Source: Theropithecus gelada (taxonomy: Eukaryota; Chordata; Mammalia; Primates; Cercopithecidae). From it: a DNA stretch of 64,000 bases. Below, in pieces: positions 10,194-20,355 of this stretch (position 1 is its first letter; every line of letters starts with the position of its first letter). The notes under the pieces were generated by a model, which saw only the letters and a program-made list of their open reading frames with translations, ran no database searches and was not told where the DNA came from. The translations under genes and the position numbers were made by a program. The stretch is from the NCBI RefSeq assembly GCF_003255815.1, contig NC_037686.1:55773888-55837887 (forward strand). The letters are read 5' to 3'.

Positions 10194-11363
10194 GATGGCA
10201 AGGTGAACGGGGTGACTGAGTCCACGCGCATCCTGGGCTACACCTTCCTCCACCCCAGTGTGGTGCCTCGCCCCCACGTGCAGTCCGTGCTCCTGACCCC
10301 CCAGGATGAGTTCTTCATCCTAGGCAGTAAGGGGTTGTGGGATAGCCTGTCCCTCGAGGAGGCCGTGGAGGCCGTGCGCAATGTTCCTGACGCCCTGGCT
10401 GCCGCCAAGAAGCTGTGTACCCTGGCCCAGAGCTACGGCTGCCACGACAGCATCAGCGCTGTGGTGGTGCAGCTCAGTGTCACTGAGGACAGCTTCTGCT
10501 GCTGCGAGCTCAGCGCCGGTGGGGCCGTGCCACCACCCAGCCCTGGCATCTTCCCTCCCTCAGTGAACATGGTGATCAAGGATCGGCCCTCAGACGGGCT
10601 GGGCGTGCCGTCCTCCAGCAGCGGCATGGCTTCCGAGATCAGCAGTGAGCTCTCCACTTCCGAGATGAGCAGCGAGGTGGGGTCCACAGCCTCCGATGAG
10701 CCCCCACCCGGAGCCCTAAGCGAGAACAGCCCTGCCTACCCCAGTGAGCAGCGCTGCATGCTCCACCCCGTCTGTCTGTCCAACTCCTTCCAGCGCCAGC
10801 TGTCCAGCGCCACGTTCTCTAGCGCCTTCTCCGACAACGGCCTTGACAGTGACGATGAGGAGCCCATCGAGGGCGTCTTCACCAATGGCAGCCGGGTGGA
10901 GGTGGAGGTGGACATCCACTGCAGCCGGGCCAAGGAGAAGGAGAAACAGCAGCACCTGCTTCAGGTGCCAGCAGAGGCCAGCGATGAGGGCATTGTCATC
11001 AGCGCCAACGAGGATGAGCCGGGTCTGCCCAGGAAGGCAGACTTCTCTGCCGTTGGGACCATTGGGCGCCGGAGGGCCAATGGTTCTGTTGCGCCCCAGG
11101 AAAGGAGCCACAATATGATAGAGGTGGCTACAGATGCACCTCTTCGAAAGCCTGGAGGCTATTTTGCTGCCCCGGCTCAGCCAGATCCCGATGATCAGTT
11201 TATCATACCCCCGGAGCTGGAAGAGGAGGTCAAAGAAATCATGAAGCATCACCAGGAGCAACAGCAGCAGCAGCAGCCACCACCGCCACCTCAGCTCCAG
11301 CCGCAGCTGCCTCGGCACTACCAACTGGACCAGCTGCCAGATTATTACGACACGCCACTATGA
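10194..11363 (+). CDS. PHLPP1: PHLPP1 last coding exon (end of PP2C domain and C-terminal tail with PDZ ligand)
   Basis: The exon starts on a codon boundary after a pyrimidine-rich acceptor ending TTCTTCCAG and encodes residues 1329-1717, with the stop at 11361-11363. The first ~92 residues finish the phosphatase domain. ILGSKGLWDSLS is the position of the PP2C SDGLWD motif but has Lys (K1374) where most PP2Cs have a metal-binding Asp; YGCHDSISAVVVQL supplies the final conserved Asp (D1413). The remaining ~300 residues look disordered: Ser-rich (GVPSSSSGMASEISSELSTSEMSSEV), acidic (DSDDEEPIEGVF), a six-residue polyGln at 1684-1689, five Pro at 1690-1694, and the C-terminal class I PDZ ligand DTPL, known to bind NHERF-type scaffolds. 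The segment at 10547-10606 has an exact inverted copy in the preceding intron. Long frames on the opposite strand and in another frame here are side effects of GC-rich coding sequence. Confidence 0.97.
   Translation, partial: DGKVNGVTESTRILGYTFLHPSVVPRPHVQSVLLTPQDEFFILGSKGLWDSLSLEEAVEAVRNVPDALAAAKKLCTLAQSYGCHDSISAVVVQLSVTEDSFCCCELSAGGAVPPPSPGIFPPSVNMVIKDRPSDGLGVPSSSSGMASEISSELSTSEMSSEVGSTASDEPPPGALSENSPAYPSEQRCMLHPVCLSNSFQRQLSSATFSSAFSDNGLDSDDEEPIEGVFTNGSRVEVEVDIHCSRAKEKEKQQHLLQVPAEASDEGIVISANEDEPGLPRKADFSAVGTIGRRRANGSVAPQERSHNMIEVATDAPLRKPGGYFAAPAQPDPDDQFIIPPELEEEVKEIMKHHQEQQQQQQPPPPPQLQPQLPRHYQLDQLPDYYDTPL
10547..10606 (+). repeat. Exonic partner of the 60-base inverted repeat (arm 2)
   Basis: Coding sequence for about residues 1447-1466 (IFPPSVNMVIKDRPSDGLGV) of PHLPP1. 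It is taken as the source, because it fits the protein frame and the intronic copy has no role of its own. The arms are 720 bases apart and enclose the last 3' splice site at 10193/10194. Confidence 0.93.
11262..11276 (+). repeat. (CAG)5 coding microsatellite, polyGln tract
   Basis: Five pure CAG codons follow one CAA and are followed by CCA/CCG/CCT proline codons. They encode six Gln then five Pro near the C-terminus of PHLPP1. The tract is short but pure, so length variation is possible. Confidence 0.85.
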
Positions 11364-11599
11364 CCCAGCCGAACTATTTAACAAATAAACTAACCACAAA
11401 ATACCAAGTTGCAAGAGTCTCTCAGGCTCACATTAAACCAGGGGTTTTACTCCACGTCCTTCCCCCGGACACTGTTCCCAACCTGTCGTCGCAGCTAATC
11501 TGTAGGTTCTCTTTCTTTGGGTTATTTTTTAAAATAATCACCACTTTCTTCTAGTGATGCTTTACCAATATGATTTACATTTGTTAACTTCTCCCCCTA

Positions 11600-11607
11600 A
11601 CATATCA
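11600..11607 (+). promoter_or_regulatory. miR-190 8-mer target site in the PHLPP1 3' UTR
   Basis: ACATATCA is the exact 8-mer complement to the miR-190 seed (positions 2-8 plus A opposite position 1). Repression of PHLPP by miR-190 is known from the literature as I recall it; the site itself is seen directly. Confidence 0.7.
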
Positions 11608-11859
11608 GATATGTAAAGACAAAGAGCAAAAGGTTTAATATATTACAGAGAAACAGTTAATGATAATGTGCTATTTTTTAAAATGGCTTTTTGTTTTGTT
11701 TGTTTGGAAGGCAGGGCAGGCTGCCGTTGCTAAATGATTTAATAATATTGTAATTCTGTATTTCTTTGGGGGGAAAAGGATTTTTTTTTTTGGTCTTGAA
11801 AATAATAGACATTTGTAGAATATGGAGACTAACTCCTAGGAGTTGCTTTACTCTGTCAG

Positions 11860-11873
11860 GTGACTTAAGTCAC
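11860..11873. promoter_or_regulatory. 14-base perfect palindrome in the 3' UTR
   Basis: GTGACTTAAGTCAC reads the same on both strands. It contains GTGACTT, which fits the older annotated seed of miR-224, another reported PHLPP regulator. As RNA it could only pair between molecules or form a stem without a loop. A function is not shown. Confidence 0.4.
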
Positions 11874-11921
11874 TGGGATTCACTAATTTTCTCTGAGAGA
11901 ACAGCGATTGAGAATTTCTAT

Positions 11922-11929
11922 TGTAAATA
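11922..11929 (+). promoter_or_regulatory. Pumilio-type element TGTAAATA
   Basis: Exact match to the UGUANAUA consensus bound by PUM1/PUM2, inside the PHLPP1 3' UTR. Eight-base motifs occur by chance, so this is a candidate only. CAGTGTT, a miR-141/200a seed match, follows at 11933-11939. Confidence 0.4.
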
Positions 11930-12320
11930 GCTCAGTGTTGTATAGTGAGGCTTACGATGTTTTGTAGTCTTGGCGTGAGGACACAGCCCAAGTAACTGAC
12001 GTTTCCCCTTCCCCTCCCCTCTGAGGAGCCTGCCTGCCTCCCAACTCACCCTCACTTCACTGAATGAGGAGGCTGAGCAGCTGCAGCATTTCTGTCCAGA
12101 GGAAGTGGATCTTAGGCCACCACACAAGAGCCTGCACCCAAAGGCCCTAAACCCGTTTTCCTCCCTGTCCCAGCCTCTCCACTTTGACAGACAATTTTTA
12201 ACTGTGTTCCTTACTGCTGCCACAATCAGCATGGCTGTATAGTGCCCCATTAGGCCATTTACATACCCAGAGTTACACTCAAGCAGAATGCACAAATGGA
12301 CATGTCATAATTTTTGTTAT

Positions 12321-12326
12321 AATAAA
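12321..12326 (+). terminator. PHLPP1: Polyadenylation signal AATAAA of PHLPP1
   Basis: Canonical hexamer at a plausible distance from the stop codon. GT-rich sequence (GATGTGTCTTGG, about 50-65 bases on) can serve as the downstream element. Cleavage is expected near 12340-12350. Confidence 0.75.
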
Positions 12327-12349
12327 TATGAAATTTACAAGTATTTACA

Positions 12350-12548
12350 AGTATCTGCTTTTACTTGGAGCAGCCAGATGTGTCTTGGAGACAGTCACAC
12401 TAGCTTGGGTTTGGAAAGAATGGATGGAATATTGGGGTCATCAGATATTTCTGATTTTTTTTTAAAGAGAAAAACATCCGTTAACCTACATTGAATGAAA
12501 TGTGAAATTAACTGAATGGTAAACAGTATAATTAGCTGATCTTATAGC
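12350..12548. other. Sequence just downstream of PHLPP1
   Basis: No gene or repeat recognised. Confidence 0.6.
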
Positions 12549-12625
12549 TTTTCTTTTCTTTTCTTTTCTCTTTTCTTTCTTTTCCTTTTCCTTTTTCTTT
12601 TTCTTTTTCTTTCTCTTTTTCTTTT
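12549..12625. repeat. Pyrimidine microsatellite (TTTTC)n
   Basis: About 77 bases of TTTTC/TTTCT units with no purines. It grew from the tail of the adjoining Alu. Confidence 0.9.
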
Positions 12626-12909
12626 TGAAATGGAGTCTCACTCTGTCTCCCAGGCTGTAGCGCAGTGGTGTGTTCTCTGCCCACTGCAGCCTCCGCCTTC
12701 CGGGTTCAAGTGATTCTCCTGCTTCAGCCTCCTGAATACTTGGCATTACAGGCACACACCACCACGCCCAGCTAATTTTCATATTTTTAGTAAAGATAGG
12801 GTTTCACCATGTTGGCCAGGCCAATCTCATACTCCTAACCTCAAGTGATCCGCCTACCTCAGCCTCCCCAAAGTGCTGGGATTACAGGTGTGAGCCACCG
12901 TGCCAGGCC
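12626..12909 (-). mobile_element. Alu
   Basis: Antisense Alu from TGAAATGGAGTCTCACTCTG to GTGAGCCACCGTGCCAGGCC. Confidence 0.96.
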
Positions 12910-15341
12910 TGATCTTACAGCTTTTCTATTTCTTCTTATGACTTAGGGTAAGATGTTTGGGTACTTCTTAGGGAAGATGTGAGAAGGGGGACAGACAGAG
13001 GTTGTACAGATAGAGGCGATCCCTGGACAACTTTACTCTCACGAAGCCAAGATGGTTTTCAGTTTTCCGGGGGCCTATAGCTCACATAAGCGGGTTAAGC
13101 TGCCTCTTACTGGGACAGGGTCAGTCGAGCTGGTTGGCTTGCCCTCCACCACCAGCAGGAATCATGTAGGTGCAGTGGCGTATCCTTAGAAAGCCAGTAT
13201 TCCCAGCTACTACTCAACCGCATTTACAGACAGTGGGCCTCCGCCCTCACCTCGCCCCCACCCTGCACTTGGGAACCGTGTGTGGAAGATACTGTTGGTC
13301 TTCATTTCACATGGACCACCTTCCTATGTAGACCTGGCTTCCTTCTTTAGGTCCGCCCTTGGGTGGGACCTGGCTAGTTCAGTGACAGGGTAGTTCTTAT
13401 TTCTTAACTAGTAGACTCGGTGGTGGGCTCTGCATCCCCCTCTAGGAGGCCACTGGGTGGACTTTGTCTTCATAATGGCCGTACTTCACTTCCATGTCAG
13501 GCTACTTGCACACAGTGCTCTTTGGAAACCACTGAGGCCATGGAAGAGAATTGTCTCATCTCGGCCCAGTGAGGGACCCAGGGACCAAGGGAGCTGACTC
13601 CCCAGTGCAGGCGGAGCACTCTGGCTGAGACTGGAAGCTGAACCACCTCGGGACCCCTGCCCTGGTTCACTTGCCAGCCCCTTGCCTTCTCCCTGGGGCT
13701 GCCCCACTGGGTTGAAGCAGATGTGGACAACTCCAAGCTTTCACACCAATGCCTTAGGTCCTGCAGGTCTGGGCTGGTTCTCTGACTTCCTCAGTTCTTA
13801 AATCCACCTCTGGGCAAGGTTCACCTGTCCCCGTGGCTGGAGCAGACCCAGGCCGTGTATGTGGATCTCTTCCACTACAGCTCACTTCCAGAGCGGTCAG
13901 AACCGGCTCAGCGTGGTCCACGGAGGCAGCAGTCGCTTCCAGATTCTAAAATCGGCCCCACAGCAACTCTGGCCGGGGCAGCCCCTGGTACCCAGAAGCT
14001 GTGATGCAGGGACGCCTCATTTCCTAACTTCTGTGTCTGCTGCAGGAGAAAGGGGTATGAGACTTGGAATTGCTCTTTTCCTGAGTCCTCCGGTTTAGTT
14101 GTGCTTGCTGCTGGGTTTATTGTCTCTTACGGTCTCATTGTGCACATACTACATGTAAGGCACCTTGGAGATATGGAGTGAGACTCTGCCCTTTGGAGGC
14201 TTGGGGTAAGTAGGGCATTTAGATAAAAAGCTAATTCAGTCGAGCACATGATGAGTGACCAAAGTGGCACAGACTTACTGATAGGTCTCCATGCTCTTGC
14301 ATGGGAGCTGCCTCAGTTATTTCTGAGGAGTTTCTTTGCATTTCTGTTTATCCAGATACCATCTAATAGTATATGTAGAACTGCTTATACAACTGAAAGT
14401 GTTTTCTGAATATTAAAGTCCTTAATATTTGAAGATCCCTGAAGCCACAGTGTCTGCAGGGTAAGTGCTAAGGAGAAGGGCATCCCCGCCTGCTCTATTC
14501 CCTGCTTCCTGCTGGAAATCCAGGTAATTAGGAAAGGGCTTTTGAGGGGAGAGAAAGGAAGAAATGAAAGCGAAAGGGGAGAGCTCTGGTGAGCCTTGCC
14601 AGGAGAAGAGCCCCCGATCAAGGACCCTTGAAACTGTTTGGTGTTGGATCCAGTGCGTGCTGCCCACCCTGTGCTGCCCTCAAGCTTCCTGCCCTTTGCT
14701 CCCGCTCCTGAACACTGGCTTTGATGAGAGGTAGCAGAGCCAATCTCTGGGGCCCAGAAACCCCACCTGCCTGCCTTGGTTTCTCTTGATTGCTTTTGTC
14801 ACAGCACCACCTGCTGGTAAGCTTAGACTTTGGGTGGAAATGGGCTTCATTCTTCTTTATCCTTTCTTCACTTTCCCAGAAGAAACAAAGTGTTTAAGTT
14901 TCTTATCACTGTATTTTCCTAAACACATGATAGCAGTCTCCTATACCACTGGCAAGTATAGCAGAGAAGCTGTGTTTCCGCTTTTGTTTCCGCCTTTTAA
15001 GACAGTAGAAGTGATGACAGCTGGTTCCTGTGATGAGCCTGATTTTCCTCAGGAAATCGACATGCAGAAATATTAAGATGTATAACCAGAATCATATAGT
15101 TTTGCTGGGAGAGAAGTCTGTCTTCAACATCCATCTAATTTCCAATTCCCCTTTCTCCACGGTTAAAAAAAGCGAAACACAAAGCATCTGTTAACATGTT
15201 TTGGACCTCATAGGATAACACCTGAGAGTCCCCTCACCACTGGCACTGCAGGGGAGAGAAGAATTCCATTTGATCATGTGAACATTCATCAAAGGGTATT
15301 TTGAGTTCATTCCTGACATGGTATCAGAAGATAGAATTTCA
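12910..15341. other. Intergenic, repeat-poor
   Basis: No gene and no Alu or L1. A weak L2-like stretch lies near 14130-14190 and a near-consensus CTCF motif at 14805. Short frames show no recognisable protein. Confidence 0.6.
14805..14817 (-). promoter_or_regulatory. Near-consensus CTCF motif
   Basis: CACCACCTGCTGG; the reverse complement CCAGCAGGTGGTG matches the CTCF core CCASYAGRKGGCR except T for C at position 12. Weaker than the sites at 23621 and 47852. Confidence 0.3.
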
Positions 15342-15633
15342 GGCCGGGCACGGTGGCTCATGCCTGTAATCCCAGCACTTAGGGAGGCCGAGGCAGGTGG
15401 ATCACCTGAGGTCAGGAGTTCGAGACCAGTCTGGCCAACATACTGAAATCCCGTCTCTACTAAAAATACAAAAATTAGCCAGGTGCAGTGGTGCATGCCT
15501 GTAATTCCAGCTACTCAGGAGGCTGAGGCTGGAGAGTTGCTTGAACCCAGAAGGTGGAGGTTACAATGAGCCGAGATCACGCCACTGCATTCCAGCCTGG
15601 GTGATAGAGACTCTGTCACACACACACACAAAA
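15342..15633 (+). mobile_element. Alu with a (CA)n tail
   Basis: Sense Alu from GGCCGGGCACGGTGG; the A tail has become a short (CA) run at 15617-15630. Confidence 0.95.
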
Positions 15634-15635
15634 TT

Positions 15636-15970
15636 CTTCTTATTATTATTATACTTTAAGTTCTAGGGTACATGTGCACAATGTGCAGGTTTGTTGCATA
15701 TGTATACATGTGCCATGTTGGTGTGCTGCACCCATTAACTCGTCATTTACATTAGGTATTTCCCCTAATGCTGTCCCTCCCCCTGCCCCCCACCCCACAA
15801 TGGACCCTGGTGTGTGATGTTCCCCACCCTGTGTCCAAGTGTTCTCATTGTTCAATTCCCATCTCTGAGTGAGAACATGAGGTGTTTGGTTTTCTGTCCT
15901 TGTGACAGTTTGCTCAGAATGATGGTTTCTAGCTTTATCCATGTCCCTGCAAAGGACGTGAACTCATCCT
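15636..15970 (-). mobile_element. L1 3' end, antisense, primate-age
   Basis: Well-preserved antisense L1PA/PB-like 3' region: ATACTTTAAGTTCTAGGGTA, then ATTAGGTATTTCCCCTAATG and TGAGTGAGAACATGAGGTGT. Truncated within the 3' end of ORF2. Confidence 0.9.
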
Positions 15971-16172
15971 AAAAACAGATAGAATTTCTATAAAGTGTGG
16001 ATTTCTGGTATCTGCCTAACCTAACTCTCCAGCAATCAAATTAGGTCATGTATTTGAAGTAATTTAAATGCTAAATACTAAATACATGTAAATATTGTCA
16101 TTGCTACAAATGAAGGAACTAAGGGGGGTCTGAAAGAAAATAATGGGGCATGCAGCAAAAGCACCTTTTTAA

Positions 16173-16312
16173 GCCAGATACGGTACTGTGGGCCTGAAGT
16201 TAGTCCCGGCGACTCGGGAGTCTGAGGCTGGAGGATCACTTGAGCCCACGAGTTCAAGGCCAGCCCGGACAACACAGCAAGCCCCCCCGTCTCTTTAAAA
16301 AAAAAGAAAAAA
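16173..16312 (+). mobile_element. Free left Alu monomer (FLAM-like)
   Basis: A single Alu arm related to 7SL RNA (GCCAGATACGGTACTG to CGTCTCTTTAAAAAAAAAG). The flanks GCACCTTTTTAA and GTACCTTTTTAA form a 12-base target-site duplication with one mismatch. Confidence 0.8.
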
Positions 16313-19300
16313 GTACCTTTTTAAAAATGGGAAACTCTTAAGGCATTATTGAAGTTGTTACAGAAGGAAAAGCACTGGTAATGATGGAGAAAATGGGCTT
16401 CTCTCGTTTGTTGCATTTCATTTTCCTTTCAGTGCATCTCTGACTCACACTGTACAAACTAGTCTATGGAAACTCTTATTTCACTATCGTCATTTATCTG
16501 TTGTGAACTGATTCTTATTGCTGTGTATTTGAAAGACGGCTCTAAGGTGGTTTTTTTTCCCCCTAAGCCTCACCCCACTCAGCACCAAAATTACAACAAA
16601 GTTCCGACCTAGTACAGCGAATCTATTGCTCTGCTCAGTAAATGAATGTAGGAATCACATCCAGCAGACAAAGCTTTGGGCTGGTGATGGAAAGCACACG
16701 CCACCGCTCACACCCACCTGCTTCACTGTGTCCGTTCATTCAGCGTGTTTAGGAAACACCAGTAAAGAGCTGGTTACCTTGCGTGACTGTGCCTCACCAG
16801 CACGGGGCCTTGAGAAAATGGCTTGGTGTGGAGGTGGCTGTACTAACCTCATGAGGGTGTGAGCCAGCATAAGGATGGCCTAAAGCCCACACGAATGGCA
16901 GAAGCCAGTGTGGAGGCCCCCTACATTGTCCTGTTCCTTCTGGAAAACTAAGGTTGAACACTGCCAAGGAAATGGGCAGATGGGTCCCCAAGACGGCCGT
17001 CCGTTTTCTGGGGTGTGTGATAGAAAGCAGGAGGCTATGCTGTCCCCAGCGCTGATGTGAGTACCCATTAACAAGCACGGCATTTCTCGAACTTCGGTTC
17101 ATTAGTCCCTTCATTTTATGCGCAGTCAGAAACACAGTGTTCTTCTATCCTGTTCAGAGGGGGAGGCAACAGAACACTTGGAGAATTTTCTTCCATCTGC
17201 TCGTGACTGGAATTACTCTGATTGTCATTCCTCCGCTTTTCTAAGGACAAGGAAGGAAAACTGCCTGCACTGAAATCACAAGTACTTTCTTGTCATTCGG
17301 TTTCTTAGGTCTTATTCCATTCTGGTAAGCTGGCACTTTCCCCTAATTACCAATCTTACCTATTGAGAGAAAGTTGAAATGGCAACGAAGATGGTTTTCC
17401 CAAATGCTACACCTCCAGATGTTGACTTTTCTTGAACTCATTTATAAGTTATTTGCTTTTCTGAGTTTTCAAGAAAACTGCTCCACAATTAACATTCAAA
17501 GGTTCTTAAACTAGTTTTCACTAATAGAAATTGCCCTGTAAGCCAGGAATAAATCAAGCACAAAAAGTAAATGTCTTTTATTTGCCTTATGATCTATAAT
17601 ACTGTTTAAGAACTACTCAAATATGCCTCCTCCTAGAGCATTTCAGATGGTTAAAAATGGCTTCTTTAAATGTGTCACATCACTGCACACTCTACAAACC
17701 ACAAGTCATACTTCTTCCTTACGAACAGCAATATACTGAAACCACCATCCCTCACAAGTTAAGCCCATTAGGATTTTTTCCCTCAAAACGTCAGCAGACA
17801 TGCGTCACAATATCGCCTGTGTGTGTCGTTTGCAAATAAGGATGTAAAGTTTTGTGAGTCCTCCAGTTTTCAAATTTACATGTTGTTATATTCCTTAGAT
17901 TCCGGTGTGTTGGGTGTGTATTCTGTCACTATTCCTGGGACATTTCCTAAAGGACGATGGGGCATGGGGGGAGAGAAAGGACAGTGGATGGACATGGCCA
18001 AGAACAGCAGGTTGACCAGAGAGGAGAGGGCTGTTTCCTTTCCATTCTGTTCTAGCCTCAGCATCACACAGCAGAGGCCTTCTCAAGAGTTGACCTCAGA
18101 CCCATTTCTAGGCAGAATATACACCGTGCCGTTCTGCTGAGTTGCTATTATGTTTACTCCTGCTGGCGCTCCAAAGATAGAGGCTCCTTGGTGCCCCTTC
18201 CTAAACTGGTGAGCACCTCCATGAATAAGTGGAGCACACACTCTGGGCAGAATGCAGTGGGAGAGGCTCCCAGAGATGGATAATAAAACCACAGTTTAAA
18301 AGATGACAGTGTACTGGGGAGACTTTGAACCAACAAACACAGTGGAGTGAGAGAGTGGGGTGGGGAGGGCCAAACCCCGCACATACTGCTAATGGCCAAC
18401 CCTGAGCTCCAAAGGGCCTCCAAACCCCAGCCCTGCAGTGTGACCTCTGAGAACCGGCTCAGTAGGAAGTTCTTACTGTCCAGCGGTGACCTCCAGGCTC
18501 TCCCGTCTGCTGGCCTTCTGAAGGATAATACTTCCCATCACCAGTGAACGAAGAAGGGCAAGTGTCCACATCCCGCGAGCTGCTCCTCCCTGCCACCCAG
18601 ACAGGCTCGATCTTGGGCAGAGCACCCTTAGCCATCGCGCGGCGCCCAAGAGGCTCTGCAGAGAATGAGCCCCCTCCACGTGTGCGGAGTGCCCACGACA
18701 CAGGAGCAGATAAGAGCGGCCCTGCGCTGCACTTACAGTCACTAAGACTCCAACTCGGGGCACTGAGGGGGAACAGGGCCAATGCTGCTGTGTGCTGTGC
18801 ACCGAACACCATGGAAACCATTTCCCAGCTGCTTTTCTTGAATGAGCAGGTTTGATTTTGATCAACTTTCAGTCGGACACGCGTGGGGAAGGTGGATACC
18901 GTCGGCCGTCCCTCCTTCCCATCCAGCACACTTGCCTCCTGGCTGCCTCTGCTGCAGGAACCATTACCCTGCTCTGTGCACCCCCCTTTCTAGCACCCTG
19001 AGAACGGGCCACATGCCCATTAGCAATGGGGGCAGAAGGCCCTGGCATGTTAAGTGAAGACGGGATGGAGGACACCTGGGGCTGAGCAAGCCCTTCCGGG
19101 AGTCTGAGTGGCCTCCACTTTAGCCATGCTTTTGCTAGAAGCAGCCTTAGGATCTCCAGGGGCTTATCCTTGATATGGGCCCAGGCTTCTGCCGTCTTCT
19201 TCTGCCTAGGGCCATGGAGGTGGGTGCTGTCCACAGACTTCCAGCCTCAGTCCCCACTGAGTCCCAGGGCTGCTCAGCCACCCTTGCACTTGTCCCTTCC

Positions 19301-20355
19301 ACACCTCACAGGCACCATTTACACCCCTGTTCTCAAGCCTCCTTCGAGGAAACAGAGGCCCTGCCCTTCCCTGCACTCCCCTGTCTCAGAGAAAGTGTTC
19401 ATCCTCTGACTACCTCCCCCTGCCTCTTTCTGACACTTCTGCAACCTGTAATTAGTGCAGGATTCATCTCGTTTACAAAAATAAAAATAAAACCTTCTCA
19501 CATGTACCTTAGTCCGGCCTAGCTCTTCCCACTTCCCGCTTCTCAGGCAGGCACCGTCCCCGCCCGCGGCTCTCCAGGCTTTGCCGTGCGCTCCTTCAGC
19601 CACCGCTGTGGTCTCCCCATAGACACTGACGCCTTCAGGGACTTCAGGGACCTGTTTCAGCCTTTGGCAGCGGCGTGGGCCTGTCCCATCCCTCTTGTTT
19701 CACCAGCTTTTGTTTGACCTTTGGTCTGACTTGGAGCTGCTGCTTCGACGCCTCATTTTCCAGGCTCTCCCTGCCTGACCCTGAAGAGCTAGGGAGCCCT
19801 TCCCTTCACCTCCGCTTCACATTAGCGGTGCTTCCTGGGCCACTGGGTCACTCCCACGGCTGTAGCCAGGCCCATCTTCCTTCTGGACACTCCCCTCCCC
19901 TTGGGCACCACAAACCCAGGGACACAGAGCCCCTCGCCTCCAGCAAGGTTGGTGCTGGGAAGCGGCCCCCACACCACTGGCCAGCCTCCAGGCTCCACCC
20001 GCTTCATCCCCACCTCCCCATCATCTGTCGCCAAGTCCTGTCAACTCTACTTCCCAAACACCCCCATGAGTGCCTCATCTCATCTCTCCCCTACATTTAC
20101 TATGGGTTTTATTGGGATGCTCAGTTATCTCCCAGGGTTTTGGAACAGATTCCTGGTGCTTCTCCAAGCCTCTGTCGCTTTTCTTTCTTTTCCCTCAGGT
20201 CTTGTCCTCCACATGACTGCCCAAGAAACCTTCCTAAAACACTGATCCCATCATGTTTTTCTCCCGCCTAAATCTCTGAGTTGCTGCTTCTCACATCCAA
20301 GTAAAAATGCAAATCTTCAGTATAGCATAAAAGACTACCCCAATTTGACCCTGGG
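16313..20355. other. 4-kb repeat-poor intergenic stretch
   Basis: I recognise no Alu, L1 or LTR across about 4 kb. GC content rises around 18.1-20.2 kb (for example CATCGCGCGGCGCC near 18636). The longest frame (19675-20271, + strand, 198 codons) is proline/serine/leucine-rich low-information sequence and I do not call it a gene. Confidence 0.6.

Larger units (their letters stand above)
11364..12345 (+). other. PHLPP1: PHLPP1 3' untranslated region
   Basis: About 980 bases follow the stop codon with no Alu or L1 insertion. The end is placed about 20 bases after the AATAAA at 12321 and before a GT-rich stretch, so it is approximate. The UTR is AT-rich and contains a perfect miR-190 seed match at 11600, a 14-base palindrome at 11860 and a Pumilio-type TGTAAATA at 11922. 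An earlier AATAAA at 11384 lies only 21 bases past the stop codon and is unlikely to be the main signal. Confidence 0.85.

Noticed and set aside
10744..11118. 124-codon + strand frame overlapping PHLPP1 in another frame
   Set aside because: Ala/Arg/Ser-rich shift product of the real frame; no independent support.
10716..11324. 202-codon open frame antisense to the last PHLPP1 exon
   Set aside because: It is Leu-rich and mirrors GC-rich coding sequence (the CAG/CCN codons read as Leu and Gly/Trp on the other strand). No recognisable protein.
11384..11389. AATAAA 21 bases after the PHLPP1 stop
   Set aside because: Too close to the stop codon, and the 3' UTR sequence continues to a better-placed signal at 12321.
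19675..20271. 198-codon + strand frame in intergenic DNA
   Set aside because: Low-complexity Pro/Ser/Leu composition, no domain, no matching splice or poly(A) context.
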